NCBI RefSeq assembly: GCF_900637185.1
Contig: NZ_LR134352.1
Location: 4,392,001 to 4,456,000, forward strand
Direction of reading: 5' to 3'
DNA from: Nocardia asteroides
GTDB taxonomy: Bacteria > Actinomycetota > Actinomycetes > Mycobacteriales > Mycobacteriaceae
Length of the DNA: 64,000 nucleotides
Part shown: in pieces, positions 8,470-15,087 of the stretch
Layout: each line of letters begins with the position of its first letter
How positions within the stretch are numbered: the stretch's first letter is position 1
The notes under the pieces: generated by a model
What the model was told of the DNA's origin: nothing
The model's input: the letters and a program-made list of their open reading frames with translations, nothing else
The model's database searches: none
Translations under genes and position numbers: made by a program

Positions 8470-9684
8470 CTACCTGGCCCGCACGCGCATCGGCAGCCCG
8501 GCGAAGCCGCGCACGTTCACCGAATGCACCCGCTCGGCGGCCGCCACATCGATCTCGTAGCCGGAGATCGACTCGGCGATGGCGGTGAGCCCGATATTGG
8601 CTTCCATCCGGGCCAGGTGCGCGCCGAGGCAGAAGTGCACGCCCAGACCGAAACTCACCAGGGTCTGCGAGCTGTCGCGGCCGATCCGGTAGTCGGCGGC
8701 GTCGGCGAAGACGTCCTCGTCGCGATTGGCCGAACCCAGCAGCAGCAGGACCCGGTCACCGGCCGGGATCAGGTGCTCGCCGAAGCGCACGTCGGCCAGC
8801 ACGCGGCGGACCAGCATCTGGGTGGAATTGTCGTAGCGCAGGGTCTCCTCGGTCCACTCCGGCACGGCGCTCGGATCCCGCAACGGTAGCGCGACCTGGT
8901 CCGGGAACCGGGAGCCCCAGTACATCGCGTTGCCGAGCAGTTTGGTGGTGGTCTCGTTGCCCGCCACGACCATCAGCACCAGGAAGCCGATGATCTCCTC
9001 CTCCGACAGGCGGGTCGATCCGCCCTCCTCGTCGGGGACCTCCGCGTCGAGCAGCACCGAGACCAGATCCTCGCCGCGGTGGGTCCGCCGCTCGGCGATC
9101 AGTTCCCGGTAGTACCTGGTCAATTCGATGTAGGCGAAGATCGCGCCCTCGGGCACGTCCAGCACGCCTTCCTCGCGATGCAGCAGCAGATCCGACTGGG
9201 TGCGCAGGTGGGCGCGGTCGGCCTCGGGCACCCCGAGCAGTTCCGACACCACGTCCATCGGCAGCAGGCCGGCGAAATCGCGGATGAAGTCGAACTGCTC
9301 GAGCTGCAGGCACCGGTCCCAGTGCTGCCGGGTCAGTTCCCCGATCCGGTCGGTCATCTCCACCAGCCTGCGCGGGGTGAACCCCTTCGACACCAGCTTG
9401 CGGATACGCGCGTGCCGCGGATCGTCCATCGCCAGGAACGACATGGCCAGATGCGCGTTCGGCCCGTACGACGTGGGATCGAGCGACACGCCCCAGCTGT
9501 TGGACAGGCGCGCGCTGTCACGCAGCGCCGCCCGCACGTCGGCGTGCCGCGACAGCGCCCAGAAGTCCAGCGTGGTGTTGCGGAAGACCGGCGCTTCGGC
9601 GCGCAGCCGCGCGTAGGTGGGGTACGGGTCCTCGTGGAACGCGTAGTCGTAGGGGTCGAACGGGATGAGCGTCTCGGCGGTCAC
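8470..9684 (-). CDS. Cytochrome P450, CYP123-like
   Basis: 404 residues from GTG 9684, preceded by GAGGGAG. All landmarks are present: AGNETT on the I helix near residue 250, ETLR for EXXR, and the heme loop FGLGVHFCLGAH with Cys352 as thiolate ligand. The N-terminal part (FDPYDYAFHEDPYP, SNSWGVSLDP, LVSKGFTPRR) closely resembles my recollection of mycobacterial CYP123 (Rv0766c), which also lies near adhB, an NTF2-like gene and a ferredoxin. Electrons probably come from the ferredoxin at the head of the operon. The substrate is unknown; the adjacent Mce importer makes a lipid plausible. Confidence 0.88.
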   Translation of the reverse strand: MTAETLIPFDPYDYAFHEDPYPTYARLRAEAPVFRNTTLDFWALSRHADVRAALRDSARLSNSWGVSLDPTSYGPNAHLAMSFLAMDDPRHARIRKLVSKGFTPRRLVEMTDRIGELTRQHWDRCLQLEQFDFIRDFAGLLPMDVVSELLGVPEADRAHLRTQSDLLLHREEGVLDVPEGAIFAYIELTRYYRELIAERRTHRGEDLVSVLLDAEVPDEEGGSTRLSEEEIIGFLVLMVVAGNETTTKLLGNAMYWGSRFPDQVALPLRDPSAVPEWTEETLRYDNSTQMLVRRVLADVRFGEHLIPAGDRVLLLLGSANRDEDVFADAADYRIGRDSSQTLVSFGLGVHFCLGAHLARMEANIGLTAIAESISGYEIDVAAAERVHSVNVRGFAGLPMRVRAR

Positions 9685-9748
9685 GACGCCACTCCCTCAC
9701 CAGAATTGCGAATTGCCATGGTGCCCATGTCCTTCCGTATCCGTCCGC

Positions 9749-10996
9749 TCACACCACGGTGAGCGGCAGCGGGATGCCCCGATCGGTGAACGCGAACGTC
9801 GCGCCGGTGCTGATCCGGGTCAGCGCCACCTCCACGGCCTCGGCCGTGGGTTCGGCGGCGCGCACGATGTCGACCACCAGCGTCCGCTCGGTGGAGGCGG
9901 TGCTGCGGCAGGTGTAGTGCGGGTCCACCCCGCGCACCAGGGCGTCGAGGGGTGCCAGGTGCTGCGGGGTCAGCAGGGCGGGCCACACGTCGTCGCGCAC
10001 GCCTGCGCACTCCCGGTCGAGGACCAGGCGCACCCCGTCGCCGGTGACCTCGATCCGGCGGCCGATGTACTGCACCGGATTCAGCGCCGGATGCAGGGCG
10101 AGGATCCGGGCGAGCGCGGCCGGGTCCGTGCCCAGGCCGAGCGCCGCGCGGATCCGGTCCGACGCCACTCCGGCCACGCCCGCGAACTGCTTACGGCCGA
10201 TCTCGTCGGCTCGTTCACGGTCGACCCGGCCTCGCACGGCCAGCAGGAACCCGGCGGCCAGCAGATGCTGTTGCAGGCACACCTCTTCGGCGATCCGGAC
10301 CAGCGCCGACCGCGAGAAGTCGGCGAATCGCAGATCGCTCAGCAGCGGGCCCCGGTAGTCACCCGCGCCCTCGTCGGCCGGGTCGATGGGCGAGAGCCGC
10401 ACCGACGCCGCCGCGGAACCCGCGATGACCGCGGCGCCAGCCGGCACCGGCGGCGGTTCGTTGGCCGGGTCGATGGTCACCCGCCACGCGCACACCGGCC
10501 GCCGGTCCGCGGGCACGCGTGGCGGCCGGTGCACGGGCCGCACCTGGGCGTGCGGATTGGTGGCCAGCGCGGTGGCGTCGAAGGTGGGGTCCTCGATGTC
10601 GTGGCACATGGCGCGGACGAACTGGTCGCCCAGCGGCTCCACGTCGGCGAGCGCGCCGCAGTGGTCGAGCCAGAACTCCCCGTGGTCGTGGTCCTCGACC
10701 CGGAACCGGAAGTCCAGGAACTGCGGTGGCGCACCGATGTCGAGCTGCAGGCCCTTGAAGATGGTCTCCACGCTGTCGCCGGTGAAGCCCAGCGCGGTCT
10801 GCATGCGGCGGGTGTAGACCGGGCTCGCGACCTGCCATTCCTCGATGGCCACCGCGGTCATGCCCTCGCGGCCGAACGCGCCGATGGTGTGCGGCATCCC
10901 CGAGCGGTCGATCAGGTGCCCGCACAGCAGCAGTTCGGGGACGAGCACGGCCAGCTGGTCGCGGGTCAGCGCCGCGAACGGCGAATCAGGTGTCAC
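9749..10996 (-). CDS. Unknown protein of 415 residues in P450/ferredoxin operon
   Basis: I do not recognise this family. The frame is open up to 11167, but that part overlaps the NTF2-like gene. GTG 10996 overlaps that gene's stop as GTGA and gives about 415 residues starting TPDSPFAALT after two valines. No signal peptide or membrane helix is seen. The first third is rich in acidic and aromatic residues (FLDFRFRVEDHDHGEFW); a charged helical middle and a short C-terminal domain follow. Histidines and acids in HDHGEFW and LDHC could bind metal, but that is speculation. Strict co-translation with the NTF2-like protein suggests a joint role in the same oxidation pathway. Confidence 0.75.
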   Translation of the reverse strand: MTPDSPFAALTRDQLAVLVPELLLCGHLIDRSGMPHTIGAFGREGMTAVAIEEWQVASPVYTRRMQTALGFTGDSVETIFKGLQLDIGAPPQFLDFRFRVEDHDHGEFWLDHCGALADVEPLGDQFVRAMCHDIEDPTFDATALATNPHAQVRPVHRPPRVPADRRPVCAWRVTIDPANEPPPVPAGAAVIAGSAAASVRLSPIDPADEGAGDYRGPLLSDLRFADFSRSALVRIAEEVCLQQHLLAAGFLLAVRGRVDRERADEIGRKQFAGVAGVASDRIRAALGLGTDPAALARILALHPALNPVQYIGRRIEVTGDGVRLVLDRECAGVRDDVWPALLTPQHLAPLDALVRGVDPHYTCRSTASTERTLVVDIVRAAEPTAEAVEVALTRISTGATFAFTDRGIPLPLTVV

Positions 10997-11544
10997 CACA
11001 GCGGCACCGGGGACTTGCCGATCGGATACCAGCCGGGCAGCGGCTGCTGGGTGGTCGCCTTCTCGATCCGCGCCAGCATGCCGGGGGTCATGGCCTTGTT
11101 CGTGAGCATCTCCAGGAACAGGGCCGAGACATTGCCGAAGTCGAAGAAGTCGCGCTGCCAGCTCCACTGGAAGTCGCCGCCGTAGCGGAACCAGCTGCCG
11201 CCGATGCCCTCCACCGCGTAGTGGCTGCCGTCGGCGCGGGTGGCGCTCGAGGTCTGCTTCCAGAAGCCCACCACGTCGCCGGACTTCTCGTCGATCACGA
11301 TGTGCTGGTAGGGGTAGGTCCAGCCGTCGAGGCCGTCCATCTCCTGGCCGACGGCGATCTCGCGGATCTCCTCGCGGCCCACGGCCATGAATTCCTGCTT
11401 CGGGCCGTAGTTCCAGCCGTAGGTGGCGTCCTCGGTGTACATGTCGGCCAGCGGGCGCCAGTCACCGATGCTCTCGCAGCGCTTGTTCTCCGCCAGCCAG
11501 CGCTCGACCATCTCCTCGAGTTCGGCGCGGGTGAATCCGGTCAT
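10993..11544 (-). CDS. NTF2/SnoaL-like protein
   Basis: 183 residues from ATG 11544, preceded by AAGGAGAA. The sequence (RWLAENKRCESIGDW, DMYTEDATYGWNYG) is typical of the cone-shaped NTF2/SnoaL fold, which serves as isomerase, cyclase, hydratase or ligand-binding protein. It resembles Rv0762c, the gene next to adhB in Mycobacterium tuberculosis. It overlaps the ferredoxin stop as ATGA and its own stop overlaps the next start, so three proteins are coupled in translation. The exact reaction cannot be told. Confidence 0.82.
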   Translation of the reverse strand: MTGFTRAELEEMVERWLAENKRCESIGDWRPLADMYTEDATYGWNYGPKQEFMAVGREEIREIAVGQEMDGLDGWTYPYQHIVIDEKSGDVVGFWKQTSSATRADGSHYAVEGIGGSWFRYGGDFQWSWQRDFFDFGNVSALFLEMLTNKAMTPGMLARIEKATTQQPLPGWYPIGKSPVPLW

Positions 11545-11765
11545 CGTCGTTCTCCTTCGTCGTGCGGGGCGCCGTCCTCGACGATCGACAGCGCCCGCGT
11601 GGGGCAATAGGTCACCGCGTCGCCGACGGCGGCGCGCTGCGCCGCCTCCGGGGATTCGACGAGGACCTCGACTTTTCCGCGTTTGGGAACCCGGAACACC
11701 TCCGGCGCCTCGGCCTGACAGGCCGCGTGCCCCTGGCACAGATCCCGATCAACGACGATTCGCAC
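11541..11765 (-). CDS. Single-cluster ferredoxin, P450 partner type
   Basis: About 74 residues from GTG 11765; an upstream GTG at 11792 would add nine residues with no better support. The motif CQGHAAC followed later by CPTRAL gives three cysteines with histidine replacing the second ligand of the usual CxxCxxC, the pattern of [3Fe-4S] ferredoxins that feed bacterial P450s. It resembles Rv0763c. As first gene of the operon it probably supplies electrons to the CYP123-like P450. The reductase is not in the window. Confidence 0.88.
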   Translation of the reverse strand: MRIVVDRDLCQGHAACQAEAPEVFRVPKRGKVEVLVESPEAAQRAAVGDAVTYCPTRALSIVEDGAPHDEGERR

Positions 11766-11849
11766 ACCACACCCGCCGTCCGCCTTCCACACTCGGTCCG
11801 CCCAGCGGCGCCGTGTTCCCGGTGATGGCGGGCGGTCCCCGCCGCCGGA

Positions 11850-11879
11850 TGGACACTCAGCTGGACATGTGTCTGGACA
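11850..11879. promoter_or_regulatory. Three phased TGGACA direct repeats upstream of ferredoxin operon
   Basis: TGGACA occurs at 11850, 11862 and 11874, exactly twelve bases apart, and the last copy also forms the palindrome TGTC-TG-GACA at 11870-11879. The array is 85-114 bases upstream of the ferredoxin start, in the gap between the AraC-type regulator and the operon. AraC-family proteins commonly bind phased direct repeats, so this is a candidate operator. No experiment supports it. Confidence 0.45.
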
Positions 11880-12015
11880 GTATCACCGGTGTCGGGGCGC
11901 GGCAAGAGAACAGCGATGAATCCGATTGCGGCGCACCATGTGCGCCGGGTGGGGTCGACCCGGGCACAGCACGGCGAGAACCGTCGCCGACAGAGCTTCC
12001 GCGACGGAGGGAGAG

Positions 12016-12957
12016 TCAGCGGCGCAGGGTCTCGCCCGGCGCACACCCGTACGCGGCGCGATAGGCGACGGCGAACCGCCCGGGGTGGCTGAACCCCCAG
12101 CGGCGTGCCACCGCCGCGACGGTCAGCCCGTCGCCGGCCGACCCGCCCACGAGTTCCTCGTGGGCGGCGGCCAGCCGCAACCTCCGCAGGTACTCGAGCG
12201 GTGTGGTGCGCAGGTGACGCCGGAAGGCCAGTTGCAGGGCGCGCGGCGTCACGAAGGCCGCCGCGGCGACATCGGTGACCGCGATGTTCTCGGCGAGATG
12301 CGATTCCAGATAGGCCACGGCCCGCCGGACGGTCTCGGGATGGGCGTCGTGCCGGTCGACCGCATCCGGTTCGCGCACGGCGGTGGTGGGCATGGTCGCC
12401 AGCACGGTGGCGGCCAGATAGTCCGCCGCCGTGGCGGCGACGAGGGCACTCGCCGAGGAGTGCGGATCCGCGGCGACCTGCTGCAGGTGGGCGATCGTGC
12501 GCCGCAGCCGGTGCCCTGCCGCGGCATTGACCGGCCGGTGCCCGGTGACCCGGACCGGCCCGTCGCCCGCGATCGCCACGCGGTCCAGCACCGCCGGATC
12601 GAACATGGTGATGTCGTAGCGGCTGTTGCGGATGGTCCCGGAATAGGGCAGATCGTGCGGGGTGAGCAGGCCGGTCTGCCCGGAGGTGAAGGTGTCGGTG
12701 CCCGCACCGTGATAGTTCTCGTCGATCCGGCCGGTGTGCACGGTGACCAGGCACACCCGGCCCAGTGGCTGCGCGTCGTAGGCCATGTCGAAGCCGAGGG
12801 CGAGCTGGTCGAAATTGACCGCGCCGAGGACGTCGCGGCGGATCCGGGTGCGGATCTTCTCGGGGCCGTTGCTGCCGATGCGCATGCGGGTGTAGGCGCT
12901 GTTGAGGAATTCCTCGGTGGCGCCCAGGTCGTCGCTCTCGAAGACGAGATTCCGCAC
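12016..12957 (-). CDS. AraC-family transcriptional regulator
   Basis: 313 residues from GTG 12957, preceded by GAAGGGAG. The frame stays open to 13143, but the upstream part lacks a start with a ribosome site. The N-terminal 190 residues are a sensor region of the type found in AraC_binding_2 regulators. The C-terminal 100 residues hold the two helix-turn-helix units (NIAVTDVAAAAFVTPRALQLAFRRHL and RRWGFSHPGRFAVAYR regions). Its place directly upstream of the ferredoxin-P450-adhB operon on the same strand suggests it controls that operon. Confidence 0.88.
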   Translation of the reverse strand: MRNLVFESDDLGATEEFLNSAYTRMRIGSNGPEKIRTRIRRDVLGAVNFDQLALGFDMAYDAQPLGRVCLVTVHTGRIDENYHGAGTDTFTSGQTGLLTPHDLPYSGTIRNSRYDITMFDPAVLDRVAIAGDGPVRVTGHRPVNAAAGHRLRRTIAHLQQVAADPHSSASALVAATAADYLAATVLATMPTTAVREPDAVDRHDAHPETVRRAVAYLESHLAENIAVTDVAAAAFVTPRALQLAFRRHLRTTPLEYLRRLRLAAAHEELVGGSAGDGLTVAAVARRWGFSHPGRFAVAYRAAYGCAPGETLRR

Positions 12958-13145
12958 GGCACTCCCTTCTGCCTCCGCTACGGTACGCGATGCGAACCTC
13001 GTCGGGCCCTGTCCCGGGACAGAAAGCGAAGCACTCCGCGTCGGGTCCGTGACGAGACCGGGGTACCGACACCGCGACGTGGTGGAATGGTGGGACCGGC
13101 TGGGCTTGAGAACACAGGACTGTCGGCCTCCGCACCCGAGCACCG

Positions 13146-13580
13146 GTGCCGAAGAAACGAGTCCGCGTGAGCAGCCCCCAGGACCACCCTCGCCCTGCCG
13201 CCGTCGAGGCAGGCCGCCGGGTAGGTGCCGTCGTCGAGCAGCGCGGCGGTGCGCTCGTCCTGCACGCCTGGGGTGAGGTCGACGCCTACACCTTCGCCCG
13301 CTGGCGCGAGCTGCTCGACACCGCGGCGGGCGCGGCGGGCGGACATCTCGTCCTCGATCTGGGCCAGGTCACGTTCCTGTCCGCCCGCGCGGTCGTCGAC
13401 CTGGCCGAACTGGCCGACGCCCTGCGCCGCCGCGACATCACGCTGCACCTGGCCAACCCGCACCCGTGCTGCGCCGTCGAGCGCATCCTCACCGCCATCG
13501 GGATGAGCCCACGCCTGCCCGTCCACCGTGACCTCGCCGCGGCCCTCGACGCCGCCGACGCCTACCGCGCCGATGCCTGA
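13146..13580 (+). CDS. STAS-domain anti-sigma factor antagonist
   Basis: About 144 residues from GTG 13146 (GTG 13167 is an alternative start). A single STAS domain covers residues 25-135 with the core strand LVLDLGQVTFLSARAV. It should bind the anti-sigma kinase encoded convergently at 13591-14031 and free the SigF-type sigma factor. In SpoIIAA/RsbV the phosphorylated serine follows FMD or YMD; the aligned position here reads FLSARA, so the acceptor appears to be alanine, with a serine one place earlier. It is clearly related to the second STAS protein at 61138-61605. Confidence 0.82.
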   Translation: MPKKRVRVSSPQDHPRPAAVEAGRRVGAVVEQRGGALVLHAWGEVDAYTFARWRELLDTAAGAAGGHLVLDLGQVTFLSARAVVDLAELADALRRRDITLHLANPHPCCAVERILTAIGMSPRLPVHRDLAAALDAADAYRADA

Positions 13581-13590
13581 GATCCGCGGT

Positions 13591-14031
13591 TCAGGAGCGC
13601 GCGCCCAACCGGGCGCGTTCGAACACGACTTCCACCGGATAGCCCGAGACCTCGGCGTCGAAGACGCCCGTCTCGATCTCGATGCGGTCGGTGTTGGCCT
13701 GCAGCAGCTGCCAGCCGAACCCGGACTCGTCGATGGGGTCCGGGGACGCCGACACCGCGCGCAGCCGCACCAGCATGCGCTGCCGGTCCGCGGTGAATTC
13801 GCAGCGGATGAGGGTGTCGGGGACGGCGTGGCGCATCAGGCAGGTCGCGATCTCGTCGACCGTCACCCGCAGGTCGGTGACCTCGTCGATCCGGAACCCG
13901 GCCACCATCGCGGCCGTCTCGGCGATGGCGCGCAGCATCGACAGCTGGCCGATCTCGGCTTTCACATCCATCCCGACAGCGGTGGTGCGGACCTGTCTGG
14001 CCGCCATCGACCGGTCGGGTGGGTGTGTCAT
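13591..14031 (-). CDS. Anti-sigma factor, RsbW/SpoIIAB-like serine kinase
   Basis: 146 residues from ATG 14031 with GGAGG upstream. A GHKL ATPase fold of the HATPase_c_2 type is visible: the N box region VTVDEIATCLMRHA and the later glycine motif ESGFGWQLLQ. Such proteins hold a sigma factor inactive and phosphorylate STAS antagonists. In the usual N box the residue after the acidic pair is Asn (E..xN); here it is ATCLMRH without the asparagine, so Mg-ATP binding may be weak. It lies between its presumed antagonist and target sigma genes, divergent from the sigma gene. Confidence 0.82.
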   Translation of the reverse strand: MTHPPDRSMAARQVRTTAVGMDVKAEIGQLSMLRAIAETAAMVAGFRIDEVTDLRVTVDEIATCLMRHAVPDTLIRCEFTADRQRMLVRLRAVSASPDPIDESGFGWQLLQANTDRIEIETGVFDAEVSGYPVEVVFERARLGARS

Positions 14032-14069
14032 GGTGCCTCCCGTCGTGAATGCGGCGTGTCGACGGGCGA

Positions 14070-14094
14070 ATACCCGGCTACCGGCATCACCAAC
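14070..14094 (-). promoter_or_regulatory. SigF-type promoter for the anti-sigma gene
   Basis: On the minus strand GTTG (14094-14091) and GGGTAT (14075-14070) are separated by 15 bases, matching the actinobacterial SigF consensus GTTT-N15-17-GGGTAT. The predicted start of transcription is about 30 bases upstream of ATG 14031. This would make the anti-sigma gene a target of its own sigma factor, the usual feedback design. Confidence 0.6.
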
Positions 14095-14181
14095 CGTCGA
14101 TCACCGGGGGCTGCGTCGATTCCCGACCGTAGTGCCACACCTCGGCCCCGGGCAAGGCGCCGCAGTCGTTCACCAGCGCGA

Positions 14182-14210
14182 GGTTTACCGGGCACCCGAA
14201 TCGGTAAACC
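14182..14210. promoter_or_regulatory. Symmetric SigF-type promoter / inverted repeat upstream of sigma gene
   Basis: GGTTTACCG (14182-14190) and CGGTAAACC (14202-14210) form a perfect 9-bp inverted repeat with an 11-base spacer. Read on either strand it gives GTTT-N16-GGTAAA, close to the SigF consensus GTTT-N15-17-GGGTAT. On the plus strand the -10 element lies about 60 bases before the sigma start codon at 14269. It may be an autoregulated promoter, an operator, or both. Confidence 0.5.
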
Positions 14211-14268
14211 CATTCGGCAGTGAGGCCCGCACCCGGAGAGAAACAGTCGAAGGCCAGGAGCTGATCCG

Positions 14269-15078
14269 ATGTCCCACAACGCCGTTCACCCCACCGACCT
14301 ACCGACCTACGAACACCCCGAACCGCTGTTCGCGCACTGGTCCCTGACCGATCCGCAGTCGCCCGAGCACCAGGAGCTGCGCGAACTGATCATCCAGACC
14401 TGCCTGCCGCTGGCGGAGAACATCGCCAAGCGCTTCGCCAACCGTGGCGAAGCCTTCGACGATCTGCTGCAGACGGCCCGGGTCGGGCTGGTCGTCGCGG
14501 TCGACCGCTACAACGTCGGGCAGGGCGCCCCGTTCCTCGGTTTCGCCATCCCGACGGTCATGGGCGAGGTGCGCAGGCACTTCCGGGACCGCACCTGGGC
14601 CCTGCACGTGCCGCGGCGCGACAAGGAGCTGTCGGTGCGCCTGGCCCCGGCCACCGAGAAGCTGACCCGCGAGCTGGACCGCTCCCCGACCGCCTACGAG
14701 CTGGCCGACGAGCTCGGTGTCGAGATCACCGACATCACCCGCGCGATGACCGCCGTCGAGGCGCACCACACCCGCAGCCTCGACACCCCGAGCCAGGACG
14801 CCGAGGACGGGCCGCGGATGTCGATCGCCGACAGTGTCGGCGACGAGGACCCGCTGTTCGAGTTCACCGAGGACGCGCTCACCGTCGCCCCGCTGCTCGC
14901 GCAGCTGTCCGACGCCGAGCGGCAGCTGCTGACGTGGCGGTTCTTCGACTCGCTGACCCAGTCCGAGATCGCCGAGCGGCTCGGCATGTCGCAGATGAGC
15001 GTGTCCCGCAAACTGTCGGCACTGCTCGACCGCCTGCACGACCAGGCCGCCGTCGAGCCGGAGATCCGCATCGCCTGA
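14269..15078 (+). CDS. RNA polymerase sigma factor, SigF/SigB family
   Basis: 269 residues. Region 2 (LAENIAKRFANRGEAFDDLLQTARVGLVVAVDRY stretch, residues about 50-85) recognises the -10 element. Region 3 (residues 120-165) and region 4 (residues 205-255, with the helix-turn-helix LTQSEIAERLGMSQMSVSRKL) complete a group 3 stress or development sigma factor without region 1. The ribosome site is AGGAG just upstream of ATG 14269. Neighbouring anti-sigma kinase and STAS antagonist genes mark a partner-switching module. The inverted repeat upstream suggests autoregulation. Confidence 0.92.
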   Translation: MSHNAVHPTDLPTYEHPEPLFAHWSLTDPQSPEHQELRELIIQTCLPLAENIAKRFANRGEAFDDLLQTARVGLVVAVDRYNVGQGAPFLGFAIPTVMGEVRRHFRDRTWALHVPRRDKELSVRLAPATEKLTRELDRSPTAYELADELGVEITDITRAMTAVEAHHTRSLDTPSQDAEDGPRMSIADSVGDEDPLFEFTEDALTVAPLLAQLSDAERQLLTWRFFDSLTQSEIAERLGMSQMSVSRKLSALLDRLHDQAAVEPEIRIA

Positions 15079-15087
15079 GCCGCGCGG

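Noticed and set aside
12958..13143. Upstream extension of the AraC-type gene frame
   Set aside because: No ribosome site and no family similarity; GTG 12957 has GAAGGGAG just upstream.
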